Positions 35,612 to 45,678 of a stretch of DNA of 64,000 bases are shown one piece after another. The notes beneath the pieces are model-generated. The model had not been told where the DNA came from and searched no databases. It saw only the letters and a program-made list of their open reading frames with translations. Within the stretch, counting starts at the first letter, position 1. Every line of letters starts with the position of its first letter. The stretch comes from Heyndrickxia vini (lineage in GTDB: Bacteria > Bacillota > Bacilli > Bacillales > Bacillaceae_C): contig NZ_CP065425.1 of assembly GCF_016772275.1 (NCBI RefSeq), positions 672,001 to 736,000 on the forward strand. Direction: 5' to 3'. The position numbers and the translations under genes are program-made.

Positions 35612-35935
35612 TGCGAAAAATCCGAATCTGGACTGATGTTCTTATTAGATAGAAAATCAACAAATAAATATTCGCTAATTGAAGTCGTTTTTTTTATAAA
35701 GGATTGGGGTCTTAACTATCACTCCCAGTCCTTTTTGTATCCCCCGGAAAAAGAATACTAGTAAAATTAAATAAAATTTTTTGGAATATATTTATTTATT
35801 AATATATTCAGTTTTGTTATCCTTGTTTTCATAATGCTTTATCTTAAAATGCACCGGTAGCGATTCAAGCAAAAAAAATTAATCATCATCAAACTTTAGT
35901 ATAGTTTTAAATTCAACTAGATGGGAGAGGGAAAA
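35612..35935. other. 324-bp intergenic region with terminator
   Basis: It contains the terminator 35698-35736 and an AT-rich promoter-like zone (TTTGGAATATATTTATTTATTA) with no clear -35/-10 pair. No ORF supported. Confidence 0.6.
35698..35736 (+). terminator. Terminator of the surface-polymer operon
   Basis: AAAGGATTGGGG (35698-35709) pairs with TCCCAGTCCTTT (35723-35734) with G-U pairs; T-run to 35736. Confidence 0.8.
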
Positions 35936-37741
35936 ATGATCAATCAAGAGGAATTACTCGAATATTTACAGGTGAATGCGGCATATAAATCACAAGTCAT
36001 TCCAAAAAAAGAGACATTCACATTTGTTTCTAAAATAACAGGGATGCCTCAAATCTGGACTTTAGATGAGAAACAACATCCAGTCCAATATATAGAAACG
36101 AAAGACCGTCCGATGAGTATTCATCATTCGCCGAATGGTGAAATGACGGTAATTGGTATAGATGATAAAGGAAATGAGAAACAGCAAATGTATTTGTATG
36201 ATCAAAAGCATGACAAATTGGAAACATTGGTCGAATCCCTCGAGCATTTTCATTATTTAGGTGGATGGTCTCCTGATGGACAATATTTCTCGTATTCTAG
36301 TAATCGCCGTCAACCGGGTTACTTTGATGTGTTTATTGTAGAGGTTGCCACGAAAGAGATAAGAGAAGTTACTCAATATGATGGAAATTGTACCCCGTTA
36401 AGCTGGCTTGATCAAGATCATCTAATAATTGATATCCCCGAATCGAATATTGATAGTGCTATCTATCGATTAAATATACATACGAAGGAGAAAACGAGAA
36501 TCGGAGAAGACCATCATCCAGCTCGTTATCAATCACCCGTGATGATGAAAAGTAAAGAGGGCGGGTATGTTCTAACCGATCTCGGAGAAGAAACATTGTA
36601 TCTAGCCCGGTTTACTTTTGAACATCCAGAGAAACTAGAAAAGCTTCTCCATTGGGAAAAATGGGATATAGGAGAATTGAAGAAATCTCCCAACGAGGAT
36701 TACTTGGCATTAACACTGAATGAAGGAGGTATTTCAAGGCTATGGCTTTACCTTCCTGACTCGAATGAAAAAGAATATATAAAAGGTATTCCGGATGGTG
36801 TCATTGAGTCGATTTCTTGGTTGAATACTGATGAATTCATTTTTTCGCTAAAAACTCCAACCATTCCAGGAGACATATGGAAATATTCCCTTTCTTCTAA
36901 GAAACTTAAGCGATTAACTACTATTAGTCAATCGGAGATGATTAGTCGAAGTGGGCAAGCTCCGAAAATCTGTACCTATCAATCTTTTGATCAATTGGAA
37001 GTACCTTATTTTTACTATAGCCAAGGTCATGACAAAAATAAGCCAGCTGTCATCTATGTACATGGTGGGCCAGAAGGACAGTCAAAAGCGGATTATAACC
37101 CCGTTATTCAATTTTTAGTCCATCAAGGTTTTGCTGTTGCTGCTCCAAATGTACGAGGAAGTAATGGCTATGGCAGAAGCTATCTTAAACTGGATGATGC
37201 CCGGAAACGAATGGACTCTGTGCGCGACCTTGAATGGTTAGTGAAGGATTTAATTGATACACATGGGGTTGATCCAGGAAATATTGGAATTATGGGGCGA
37301 AGCTATGGAGGATTTATGGTGTTGGCTGCTCTCACCCATTATCCCGATTTATGGGCGGCAGGTGTTGATATCGTTGGTATTTCCCATTTGGAAACGATGT
37401 TGGAAAATACAGGCGAATGGAGACGTCGTTTAAGGGAATGTGAGTATGGATCTTTAGATCGGGATCGTGAATTTTTTGATGTAATAGCTCCGTTGAATCA
37501 TTCACACAAAATAAAGGTGCCGCTCTTCGTTTTTCACGGGCGAAATGATACCCGTGTTCCAGTAAGAGAATCCGAACAAATGGTGGAGAAGATGAAGGCT
37601 CATGACCAAGAGGTTGACTTAATTATTTTTGAAGATGAGGGGCACCAGACAGAAAGATTAGAAAATCATTTGACCATGCATAAGAATACGATTGAATTTT
37701 TTACAAAGCATTTAATGGAGTCAACAACTATAGAAAACTAA
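35936..37741 (+). CDS. S9-family prolyl oligopeptidase-like peptidase
   Basis: 601 aa from ATG 35936 (RBS GGGAGAGGG); the ATG at 35921 lies in the RBS. N-terminal beta-propeller (~40-340, with WD-like repeats such as GGWSPDGQYFSYSSNRR) and a C-terminal alpha/beta hydrolase. Catalytic triad predicted as S456 (GRSYGGF), D538 (GRNDTRVP) and H570 (EDEGHQ). No signal peptide, so cytoplasmic. It probably trims short peptides (acylaminoacyl- or dipeptidyl-peptidase type). It lies upstream of the dipeptide operon but has its own terminator. Confidence 0.93.
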   Translation: MINQEELLEYLQVNAAYKSQVIPKKETFTFVSKITGMPQIWTLDEKQHPVQYIETKDRPMSIHHSPNGEMTVIGIDDKGNEKQQMYLYDQKHDKLETLVESLEHFHYLGGWSPDGQYFSYSSNRRQPGYFDVFIVEVATKEIREVTQYDGNCTPLSWLDQDHLIIDIPESNIDSAIYRLNIHTKEKTRIGEDHHPARYQSPVMMKSKEGGYVLTDLGEETLYLARFTFEHPEKLEKLLHWEKWDIGELKKSPNEDYLALTLNEGGISRLWLYLPDSNEKEYIKGIPDGVIESISWLNTDEFIFSLKTPTIPGDIWKYSLSSKKLKRLTTISQSEMISRSGQAPKICTYQSFDQLEVPYFYYSQGHDKNKPAVIYVHGGPEGQSKADYNPVIQFLVHQGFAVAAPNVRGSNGYGRSYLKLDDARKRMDSVRDLEWLVKDLIDTHGVDPGNIGIMGRSYGGFMVLAALTHYPDLWAAGVDIVGISHLETMLENTGEWRRRLRECEYGSLDRDREFFDVIAPLNHSHKIKVPLFVFHGRNDTRVPVRESEQMVEKMKAHDQEVDLIIFEDEGHQTERLENHLTMHKNTIEFFTKHLMESTTIEN

Positions 37742-37753
37742 ACGTGATAAGTG

Positions 37754-37792
37754 AAGATGGGTGCCCAACATTAATGGGACACCCATCTTTTT
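37754..37792 (+). terminator. Terminator after the S9 peptidase
   Basis: AAGATGGGTG (37754-37763) pairs perfectly with CACCCATCTT (37780-37789), extended by CCC/GGG across a bulged A, and followed by T. Confidence 0.87.
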
Positions 37793-38005
37793 ATAAAAAT
37801 AAAAGTATATAATTTTTGCTAGCAGTTCTACATACACTTTTCTTCGATTATTTTCCCGTTCTCGATATAAACTTTTGCATTTGCGAAAAAACGCGTTGTA
37901 GGAACCTACTGAATTTTTATAAAAGTTATTGATTTCTGAAAAATATAAATATATAATACCATTTATATTCTCTTTTTTGATAGTAAAAAGTGAAATTAGT
38001 ATTGG

Positions 38006-38038
38006 AAAATGGAATATTTCATAATAATATTCCGTTTT
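38006..38038. promoter_or_regulatory. Inverted repeat before the Lrp-type gene
   Basis: AAAATGGAATATT (38006-38018) and AATATTCCGTTTT (38026-38038) are complementary apart from one G-U. The centre is 47 bases before the start codon. It suits an autoregulatory operator; the trailing TTTTAT also allows an attenuator reading. Confidence 0.5.
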
Positions 38039-38068
38039 ATAGTACTAAATGCAAAAAGGAGGTAATCT

Positions 38069-38515
38069 ATGGATTACGAGATTGATGATTTAGATCGTGG
38101 AATAATTAAAGCATTATCTATGGACGGTCGAATGGCATTTAAAGAGATTGCTGGACGACTAAATGTAACGGAAAAAACAATTAGGCTTCGTTATAAAAGT
38201 TTAGTAGAAAACAAAATATTAGAAGTTGTTGGTGTAGTGAATCCGATTACACTTGGTCTGAAATCTGGTGCTATTATTCAAATAAAAGTTGGCCCTCATT
38301 CCATTTCGAAAGTGATTGAATTACTGAAAAAAATAAAAGGTGTCCGCTATATCACATTAACATCTGGGGAATATCCACTACTTGTGCAAACAACTGCACC
38401 AAATCAAGAAGAAATCACCGAGACGATCAACAAATTAAATCAAATTCAAGAAATTACCCACTTTAATACGATTGTACAGCTACAAGTATATAAAAATTCG
38501 TTCGATTATTTTTAA
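38069..38515 (+). CDS. Lrp/AsnC-family regulator
   Basis: 148 aa, RBS AAAGGAGG. N-terminal winged helix (DDLDRGIIKALSMDGRMAFKEIA, recognition helix VTEKTIRLRYKSL) followed by a C-terminal RAM-type ligand-binding domain (KVGPHSISKVIELLKKIKGV). It lies 50 bases before dppA and likely senses amino acids or peptides to control the dipeptide operon (inference). Confidence 0.9.
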   Translation: MDYEIDDLDRGIIKALSMDGRMAFKEIAGRLNVTEKTIRLRYKSLVENKILEVVGVVNPITLGLKSGAIIQIKVGPHSISKVIELLKKIKGVRYITLTSGEYPLLVQTTAPNQEEITETINKLNQIQEITHFNTIVQLQVYKNSFDYF

Positions 38516-38565
38516 AAGGGACAAGGGACTTGTCGCCTTTGTTCCTCAAAAAGGGGGAGACATTC

Positions 38566-39411
38566 ATGAAAGTATTTATTTCGGCCGATATTGAAGGGAT
38601 ATCTGGGGTTGCAACGAATCAGCAGTTAAAAACCAATGCTGAATACCAGCGGTTTAGAAAATTGATGACATCTGAAGTAAATGCAGCGATTGAAGGAGCA
38701 TTTAACGGAGGAGCTACCGAGGTAGTTGTCGCGGATGGCCATGGAAATATGTCAAATATCCTAATTGAGGACTTAGATTCTAGAGCCAGATTAGTGTCTG
38801 GAAGCAATCGTGTGATGTGCCAGCTAGAGGGATTGGACAATACGTTTGATGCGATTATGTTTGTCGGTCATCATGGGAGAGAAGGCGGTTCAGATGCGAT
38901 AATCAGCCACACATTAGCAGGTATATGTGTAAACGAAATGAAAATAGGTGGCAAAGTGGTTGGTGAAACCGAGATGAATGCATTTGTTGCAGGTGGCTTT
39001 GGCGTTCCTGCGGTCTTTATCAGCGGTGACGATGCTTATGTCAAAGAAGTAAAGGAAACTCTTCCAGATGTGGAAGCTGTTGTAGTGAAAAGAGCCGTTG
39101 ACCGATTTGCTGCAGAACTCATTCATCCGGATGTCACTCACAAGGAGATTCGCGAAAAAGCGGAAAGCGCAATGAAGAAAATAAGTTCGTTTCAACCACT
39201 CGCTTTAGATGGCCCTGTTACATTTGAAATTGAATTTAAGGGACCACAGCAAGCGAAGATGACCACCACACTTCCAACGGTGAAGCAGATTAGTCCGAAA
39301 AGAATTCAATTTACTTGCGACGATATCATCACTGCGTATAAGCATATGTGGGGTTGTGTCATTATTGCCATTACAGCTACCAATGGTGTTCTAGGAAATG
39401 TAAATGCATAA
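38566..39411 (+). CDS. dppA: D-aminopeptidase DppA (M55)
   Basis: 281 aa from ATG 38566 (RBS AAGGGGGAG). The M55 zinc-binding sequence ISADIEGISG gives D8 and E10 exactly as in B. subtilis DppA, with VADGHGN (~H59), VGHHGREGGSD (~H103) and the ETEMNA glutamate further along. It cleaves D-Ala-D-Ala-type peptides in the cytoplasm. First gene of the dpp set, as in B. subtilis. Confidence 0.95.
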   Translation: MKVFISADIEGISGVATNQQLKTNAEYQRFRKLMTSEVNAAIEGAFNGGATEVVVADGHGNMSNILIEDLDSRARLVSGSNRVMCQLEGLDNTFDAIMFVGHHGREGGSDAIISHTLAGICVNEMKIGGKVVGETEMNAFVAGGFGVPAVFISGDDAYVKEVKETLPDVEAVVVKRAVDRFAAELIHPDVTHKEIREKAESAMKKISSFQPLALDGPVTFEIEFKGPQQAKMTTTLPTVKQISPKRIQFTCDDIITAYKHMWGCVIIAITATNGVLGNVNA

Positions 39412-39585
39412 GTAGAGGTAAATTATACCTAAGGACTTTAGTACGACTCAGCTTTTAAGCGATAGTTGGGTTAAGGGTTAAAGGTTAAAGGGTCGTTACA
39501 GTAAAAAAGAGCATTTTATCGTTAAACTATGCCACCGTGGAATTTAAAAGATCAAGCCTAAATAATGAATGGAGGTGTATGCGGG

Positions 39586-40512
39586 TTGTATATATTAAAA
39601 CGATTTTTTACGATGATTTTGACGATATGGGTCATTGCAACGTTAACATTCGTTATTATGAAACTCATCCCAGGCGATCCATTTGCATCGGATGCAGATG
39701 TCTTACCTCAAGAGGTATTAGAAAATATACGAGCCAACTACAACTTAGATAAACCAATTCCGGTCCAATATGTACTTTATTTAAAAAGTTTAGTGACGTT
39801 GGACTTGGGACCATCCATCCAATCAAAGACAAGAACGGTCAATGATATTATTGCATCAGGTTTTCCCGCTTCCGCCACACTGGGGCTTCAATCCATTGTC
39901 ATTGCCTTAATTTTTGGTCTTTTACTAGGGATCATTGCCGCTTTAAATCATAATCGATTTTTAGACTATACGGCGATGGTAATCGCCATCATAGGAATAT
40001 CTATACCTAGCTTTATATTAGCACCGCTTTTAATTAAGTTTTTCGCTGTTAAATGGGGGATATTGCCGGTTGCATCATGGGGTACATGGCAGCATACAAT
40101 TTTACCTTCCATTGCCCTTGCGACTACACCTTTAGCTGTCGTTGCCCGCTTTATGCGTTCCAGCATGATTGATGTAATGAATCAAAATTATATTAAGACT
40201 GCAGATGCAAAAGGCTTAACGACGACGAAACTAGTTTTCAAACATGGAATACGAAATGCGATTTTACCGGTAGTTACCTTCATAGGTCCATTATTTGTTT
40301 CTTTAATTACCGGAACATTTGTAATCGAAAAAATCTTTGCTATTCCGGGCATAGGGCGTTATTTCGTAGATAGTATCTTCAATCGTGACTATCCAGTCAT
40401 TATGGGAACGACCGTCTTCTTTAGTGTCATTCTCGTTGTGACATTGTTTTTAATCGATATTTCATACCGGCTTATAGATCCAAGAATTAAGCTGACAAGT
40501 AAGGGGGATTAA
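39586..40512 (+). CDS. dppB: Dipeptide ABC transporter permease DppB
   Basis: 308 aa from TTG 39586; GGAGG (39571-39575) is ten bases upstream and the ATG at 39565 precedes it. Six helices; the length equals B. subtilis DppB. The ATPase-contact motif is IKTADAKGLTTTKLVFKHGIRNAI. Between dppA and this gene lies a 170-base gap with a GGGTTAA-type triplicated stretch near 39468-39490 but no terminator. Confidence 0.93.
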   Translation: MYILKRFFTMILTIWVIATLTFVIMKLIPGDPFASDADVLPQEVLENIRANYNLDKPIPVQYVLYLKSLVTLDLGPSIQSKTRTVNDIIASGFPASATLGLQSIVIALIFGLLLGIIAALNHNRFLDYTAMVIAIIGISIPSFILAPLLIKFFAVKWGILPVASWGTWQHTILPSIALATTPLAVVARFMRSSMIDVMNQNYIKTADAKGLTTTKLVFKHGIRNAILPVVTFIGPLFVSLITGTFVIEKIFAIPGIGRYFVDSIFNRDYPVIMGTTVFFSVILVVTLFLIDISYRLIDPRIKLTSKGD

Positions 40513-40513
40513 C

Positions 40514-41458
40514 ATGTTAGATAAAAAAATCGATCAATCCCTATTTCGGCCAGCCGATCCAAAAAGATTAGTAGCGGATTCCATCCAACGTCCGTCTTTA
40601 AGTGCTTGGAAGGACACTCTTTTAAAAATCGTAAAAAATAAGCTGGCCGTCCTAGGATTCACTCTACTTGTCATCATTGTCTTTTTTGCCATTTTTGGCC
40701 CATCAATGGTGTCATATAGTCCTTCTGATCAAAGTCTGACGAAAGCCAATTTAGCTCCGTCAAGTGAGCACTGGTTTGGAACAGATGATCTTGGAAGAGA
40801 TATGTGGGCACGAACATGGTATGGCGCCAGGGTGTCATTGACGATTGGACTTGTCGCAGCATTGATTGATTTATTGCTCGGCGTCGTTATTGGCGGGGTT
40901 TCCGGTTATATGGCAGGACGTGGAAAAAAAGGAGACCGAATAGACAGCACGCTCATGAGAATTGTGGAAGTTTTATACGGTATACCTTATTTACTCGTTG
41001 TTATTCTATTAATGGTGATCATGGAGCCGGGAGTACCAACCATTATTATTGCATTAACTGTTACAGGTTGGATTGGTATGGCACGGATCATACGCGGACA
41101 AGTATTGCAGTTAAAAACACAGGAGTATGTTTTAGCTGCTGAAAAATTAGGTACATCCCATCCAAAAATTATTTTAAAGCATTTAATTCCAAATACACTT
41201 GGGATTATTATCGTCAATTTAACATTTACCATTCCTCAAGCGATTTTCGCTGAATCCTTTTTAAGCTTTCTTGGCTTAGGTGTACAAGCTCCACATGCGA
41301 GCTGGGGGACGATGGCTAATGATGCATTAGGTGTTATTTTAAGTGGTCAATGGTGGAGATTATTTTTCCCGGGCTTTCTCATTTCATTAACAATGTTTGC
41401 TTTTAATGCATTTGGAGATGGAGTTCAGGATGCCTTAGATCCAAGAAGCGGTGACTAG
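40514..41458 (+). CDS. dppC: Dipeptide ABC transporter permease DppC
   Basis: 314 aa, RBS AAGGGGGAT, one base after dppB's stop. Cytoplasmic N-terminal tail, first helix ~43-66, then the GTDDLGRDMWAR family motif and five more helices; EAA loop VLAAEKLGTSHPKIILKHLIPN. Heterodimer partner of DppB. Confidence 0.94.
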   Translation: MLDKKIDQSLFRPADPKRLVADSIQRPSLSAWKDTLLKIVKNKLAVLGFTLLVIIVFFAIFGPSMVSYSPSDQSLTKANLAPSSEHWFGTDDLGRDMWARTWYGARVSLTIGLVAALIDLLLGVVIGGVSGYMAGRGKKGDRIDSTLMRIVEVLYGIPYLLVVILLMVIMEPGVPTIIIALTVTGWIGMARIIRGQVLQLKTQEYVLAAEKLGTSHPKIILKHLIPNTLGIIIVNLTFTIPQAIFAESFLSFLGLGVQAPHASWGTMANDALGVILSGQWWRLFFPGFLISLTMFAFNAFGDGVQDALDPRSGD

Positions 41459-41469
41459 GAGGTGAAAAC

Positions 41470-42492
41470 ATGGAGCGTTTATTAGAGGTTTCGAATTTAG
41501 AAGTGAATTTTAAAACATATGGCGGTGAGGTAAAAGCGGTCCGTGATGTTTCCTTCCACGTGAATAAAGGCGAAATCATGGCCATTGTTGGAGAAAGTGG
41601 AAGTGGAAAAAGCGTAACAGTTCAAGCGATTATGGATTTAATACCAACACCCCCTGGAAAAATAAAAGGGGGAAAAATTCTTTTTCAAGGAAAAGATTTG
41701 CTAAAGCTTTCTAAAAATGGGATGCGAAAAATGAAAGGTTCCAAACTTAGTATGGTCTTTCAGGATCCAATGACCTCTTTAAATCCAACGATGAAGGTAG
41801 GAAAGCAAATCGAGGAAGCGATTTTAAACCATCAAACAGTGACTAAAGCTGAAGCAAAAAGAACCGCTATTGAGATGATTAAGATTGTTGGAATTCCAAA
41901 CCCTGAAGAAAGATATCATCAATACCCGCATGAATTCAGCGGAGGAATGAGGCAAAGGGCGATGATTGCCATTGCTCTTGCTTGTAACCCTGAGCTTCTT
42001 ATTGCCGATGAACCGACAACCGCTTTGGACGTAACCATTCAGGCACAGGTGTTGAATTTAATGAAAGAACTAAAGGAAAAAACGGATACATCCATTATAT
42101 TAATTACACATGATTTAGGGGTCGTAGCAGAAACGGCCCAAAGGGTAGCTGTCATGTATGCAGGCGTTATCGTGGAAACAGCTACAGTAGAGGATATATT
42201 CGAATCACCTAAGCACCCTTATACATGGGGGTTGCTAGAATCGATTCCTAATTTCGATTCAGAAGATAAAGAACGTCTTATTCCTATTGAGGGTTCTCCT
42301 CCGGATTTATTCAACCCACCAAAGGGTTGTCCATTCGCGGCAAGATGCAAATATGCAATGGAAGTTTGTGTCGATCATATGCCCCCAAATTTTGATATGG
42401 GGAACGGACATACGGCAAAATGCTGGTTGAATGATGCCAGGTCTCCAAAGGTTGAAGATTTAGTAGCAGCAGGGAGGGAACAAAATGAGTGA
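41470..42492 (+). CDS. dppD: Dipeptide ABC transporter ATPase DppD
   Basis: 340 aa, RBS AGGAGGTG. Walker [10 protein letters not shown]-loop MVFQDP, signature FSGGMRQR, Walker [13 protein letters not shown], and the C-terminal oligopeptide-transporter extension with the CPFAARC...C cysteines that bind an iron-sulfur cluster in relatives. Overlaps the dppF start by eight bases. Confidence 0.95.
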   Translation: MERLLEVSNLEVNFKTYGGEVKAVRDVSFHVNKGEIMAIVGESGSGKSVTVQAIMDLIPTPPGKIKGGKILFQGKDLLKLSKNGMRKMKGSKLSMVFQDPMTSLNPTMKVGKQIEEAILNHQTVTKAEAKRTAIEMIKIVGIPNPEERYHQYPHEFSGGMRQRAMIAIALACNPELLIADEPTTALDVTIQAQVLNLMKELKEKTDTSIILITHDLGVVAETAQRVAVMYAGVIVETATVEDIFESPKHPYTWGLLESIPNFDSEDKERLIPIEGSPPDLFNPPKGCPFAARCKYAMEVCVDHMPPNFDMGNGHTAKCWLNDARSPKVEDLVAAGREQNE

Positions 42493-43437
42493 GACACTTC
42501 TTGAGGTGAAAAATTTAAAAAAATACTTTCAAATTAAGAAAGATCAAACAGTAAAATCAGTGGACGATATCTCTTTCTATATTCGTAAAGGTGAAACATT
42601 TGGGCTCGTTGGTGAAAGCGGAAGTGGTAAATCAACACTCGGAAAAACGATTGTTGGTCTGCAGGCTCCAAGTGAAGGGAATATTTTCTACAATCAACAA
42701 GATGTTGGAATACTAGATTCGAAGAAAAAGAAACTAGTGAATAAAGAAATGCAAATTATTTTCCAAGATCCCCATGCCTCTCTTAATCCAAGAATGAGAG
42801 TAGGAGATATTATTGCAGAAGGAATTGATGCCTATAAGCTTGCCAAAGGCTCGAGCGTCAGAACCGCATCTATGAGCTACTGGAAAAAGTAGGACTTAGC
42901 CCAGATCACGCCAAAAGATATCCGCATGAATTTAGTGGCGGTCAAAGACAAAGAATCGGAATTGCAAGAGCGCTTGCAGTACAGCCTAAATTTATTGTTG
43001 CGGATGAGCCAATCTCCGCACTAGATGTATCGATTCAAGCACAAGTCATTAACTTATTAGATGATTTAAAACAGCAGGAAGGCCTAACCTATTTATTTAT
43101 TGCCCATGATTTAGGGATGGTCAAACATATAAGTGATCGAATTGGTGTGATGTATTTAGGAAAAATGATGGAACTATGCGATAGCCATGAGTTGTTTAAG
43201 AATCCGTTACATCCTTATACCCAAGCATTGCTATCCGCTATTCCGGTAGCCAACCCGAAAGCAGTGAAAAGGGAGAGGATTGTATTAGGGGGAGATCCAC
43301 CAAGTCCAGTTCGTCCACCTAAGGGATGTCGTTTTAGTACAAGATGCCCTCATGCAATGGACATTTGTCACGCACAAGCACCGGAATGGAAGGAAGTCCA
43401 AAAAGATCATTGGACAGCCTGTCATTTATATAAGTAA
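42485..43437 (+). pseudogene. dppF: Dipeptide ABC transporter ATPase DppF, frameshifted
   Basis: The frame from 42485 carries Walker [10 protein letters not shown] and the Q-loop, then stops at 42892. The rest of the protein ([26 protein letters not shown]-terminal CRFSTRC) reads in the next frame to 43437. The break lies at 42851-42855: TCGAG where TCGGAG (Ser-Glu) would restore the frame, so one base is missing. Apart from that the ~317-residue protein is well conserved. It is either a recent inactivating deletion or a sequencing error. No slippery heptamer is present. Confidence 0.9.
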
Positions 43438-43507
43438 GCCCCCCGCGCGAAGTAGTATCTATTTCCCGCCCAATGAATCAAAACGAATGAAATGAGGAGG
43501 AAGGTTA

Positions 43508-45115
43508 ATGAAAAAGTGGATTATCATGTTAGTTGCAATGCTTTCCCTATCTAGTATTCTAGCTGGATGTGGGGGAGACAAACAGGCATCAGGAGATAGT
43601 AAAGACGGGAAACAGGAAATGACACTCGGTATGACAACCGAGCCACCTGCCATTGATCCGGCAATTGCTACTGATACAACATCTGGTTGGGTATTGGATC
43701 ATATTTTTGAAGGTTTATATACACGTGATAAAGAAGGGAACCCAGTTCTAGGAGCAGCAAAGGATCAAAAGGTATCTGATGATGGGAAAACCTATACATT
43801 CACACTACGTGATGATGCGAAATGGTCTGATGGCAGCCCTGTCACAGCACAAGATTTTGAATTTGCTTGGAAAAATGTGTTAAACCCTGATACAGGAAGC
43901 GCATTTGCTTTCTATATGTACTATATTAAAGGCGCTGAAAACTATAACAAAGGAAAAGGCACTGCCGATAAAGTGGGCGTTAAAGCATTAGATGAAAAAA
44001 CATTGCAAGTAGAGTTAAATGCACCGCTTGGCTACTTTGATAAATTATTAACCATGTGGACATTCTATCCTGTTAAAAAAGATATCGTTGAAGGAAATAA
44101 AAACTGGTCAGCAGATGCAAAAAATTATGTTAGTAATGGCCCATTCAAAATGACAGATTGGAAGCATAATAGTGAGGTTGTATTAGAGAAAAATGACAAC
44201 TATTATGGCAAAAAAGACGTGAACTTGAAAAAGGTAACATTTAAAATTGTTACAGATGCAACGACTTACTATCAAATGTATAAAACAAATGAGCTAGATT
44301 TCATTATGACTTTACCAACAGATGCAGTCACTGCAGAGAAAAATAATAAAGAGTATCAAGAAGTTCCTTACTTTGGAACATATATGTACATGTTTAATGT
44401 AGAAAAAGCGCCGTTTAATAACGTGAAAATTCGTAAAGCATTTGCCATGTCAATTGATCGAAAAGCACTTGCAGAAAACGTAACAAAAGCTGGCGAAATT
44501 CCTGCATATGGAATGGTTCCTCCAGGTGTTAAGTCACCAGATGGTGATTTCAGAGAAAAAGGCGGCAACTATTTCGAAGAGAATTTCGATGAAGCGAAAA
44601 AATTATTAGCTGAAGGAATGAAGGAAGAAGGCTGGGATAAGCTTCCACAAGTTACACTCCTTTATAATACAGCAGAAAACAATAAGAAAATGGCAGAAGC
44701 TGTACAAGAAATGATTAAGAAAAATCTTGGAGTAGATATTAAAGTTAGCAACCAAGAATGGAAAACATATTTAGATACAACAAAACAACATAATTTCCAA
44801 ATGGCACGTATGGGATGGATCGGAAGCTTCGTAGATCCAGTCATCATGCTCGACTACTATTTAGGTGACAGCCCTAATAACCGTACAGGCTGGGTAAATA
44901 AGCAATTTGATGAAATTATGGCAAAATCAAAAATTGAACAAGATGAAAACAAACGCTTCGAGTTATTGCATCAAGCAGAAGAAGTATTAATGGCCGATCA
45001 ACCATTTATGCCAGTATACTTCTATACAAACACATACCTAACATCATCAAAATTTAAAGACATTGCTTACTATGTAAACCGTTACCCATTCCTGAAATGG
45101 GCAAAAAAAGAGTAG
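43508..45115 (+). CDS. dppE: Dipeptide/oligopeptide-binding lipoprotein (DppE/OppA)
   Basis: 535 aa. Lipoprotein signal with LAGC lipobox (Cys21), followed by a family-5 peptide-binding domain (LDHIFEGLYTRDKEGNPV, FTLRDDAKWSDGSPVTAQDF). RBS GAGGAGGAAGG. It is last in the dpp operon, as in B. subtilis dppE. It delivers peptides to DppBCDF. Confidence 0.94.
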   Translation: MKKWIIMLVAMLSLSSILAGCGGDKQASGDSKDGKQEMTLGMTTEPPAIDPAIATDTTSGWVLDHIFEGLYTRDKEGNPVLGAAKDQKVSDDGKTYTFTLRDDAKWSDGSPVTAQDFEFAWKNVLNPDTGSAFAFYMYYIKGAENYNKGKGTADKVGVKALDEKTLQVELNAPLGYFDKLLTMWTFYPVKKDIVEGNKNWSADAKNYVSNGPFKMTDWKHNSEVVLEKNDNYYGKKDVNLKKVTFKIVTDATTYYQMYKTNELDFIMTLPTDAVTAEKNNKEYQEVPYFGTYMYMFNVEKAPFNNVKIRKAFAMSIDRKALAENVTKAGEIPAYGMVPPGVKSPDGDFREKGGNYFEENFDEAKKLLAEGMKEEGWDKLPQVTLLYNTAENNKKMAEAVQEMIKKNLGVDIKVSNQEWKTYLDTTKQHNFQMARMGWIGSFVDPVIMLDYYLGDSPNNRTGWVNKQFDEIMAKSKIEQDENKRFELLHQAEEVLMADQPFMPVYFYTNTYLTSSKFKDIAYYVNRYPFLKWAKKE

Positions 45116-45201
45116 ACTTTTGATTGAAAGGTAAATATTAAATAAACAAAAAAGGCAGTGGGGCAACGGACCCGCCCTACTGTCCCAAGGTAGGGAATAG
45201 A

Positions 45202-45576
45202 ATGAAAAAACATTTCATGTTAGGTGCACTATTTTTATGTTTATTGATTGGTTTTAAGATTTGGGAAGACCTATCACTATTGAATATGATTAATCTGACG
45301 TTTTTATTAGGGATTATTGCATTAGTGATAACTGTCACCATTAGCATCTGGAAAACGGGTTTTTTATCCTTATTTATCGATGGTTTTCGTGTTTTGGGTC
45401 AGTTCGTTATTCCGAAAACAAGATCAGCAATACGCGCCGATGACCAAATAAAAAATGATGAACAACTCAATCAATGGAAAGCAAACATAGCTGCATGGAT
45501 TTCCTATACTTTCACAAACTTAGCTGTTATTTCATTAACCGTTTCTCTTATCAGTTTAATAGTGTATTATCAATAA
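45202..45576 (+). CDS. Small membrane protein, DUF3899-like
   Basis: 124 aa with three hydrophobic segments (~5-20, ~28-50, ~100-122) and a basic cytoplasmic stretch FRVLGQFVIPKTRSAIRADDQ. The plan resembles DUF3899 proteins. The leader carries a GC-rich stem (CAGTGGGG with CCCTACTG around 45154-45180). RBS AGGGAATAG is weak. Function unknown; own terminator. Confidence 0.68.
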   Translation: MKKHFMLGALFLCLLIGFKIWEDLSLLNMINLTFLLGIIALVITVTISIWKTGFLSLFIDGFRVLGQFVIPKTRSAIRADDQIKNDEQLNQWKANIAAWISYTFTNLAVISLTVSLISLIVYYQ

Positions 45577-45594
45577 AGTTTTAAAAAGGGACAT

Positions 45595-45623
45595 GGACAC
45601 GGGACACCGTGTCTATTTTTTTA
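45595..45623 (+). terminator. Terminator after the DUF3899-like gene
   Basis: GGACACGG (45595-45602) pairs with CCGTGTCT (45607-45614), loop GACA, then ATTTTTTT. Confidence 0.85.
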
Positions 45624-45678
45624 GTCTTTTTAAACTACACGCCCCGCCTTTTAGCAATCGAACTTGTGAAGGTGTACC

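Larger units (their letters stand above)
37742..38068. other. 327-bp intergenic region upstream of the Lrp gene
   Basis: It holds the terminator at 37754-37792 and the 13-bp-arm inverted repeat at 38006-38038. The rest is AT-rich with no supported ORF. Confidence 0.6.

Noticed and set aside
39468-39490. GGGTTAA-type triplication between dppA and dppB as a regulatory repeat
   Set aside because: Only about 23 bp of imperfect copies; slippage in low-complexity sequence is enough to explain it.
42845-42892. Programmed ribosomal frameshift in dppF
   Set aside because: No slippery heptamer, stimulatory hairpin or internal RBS at the junction; OppF-type ATPases are not known to need one. A one-base deletion explains it.
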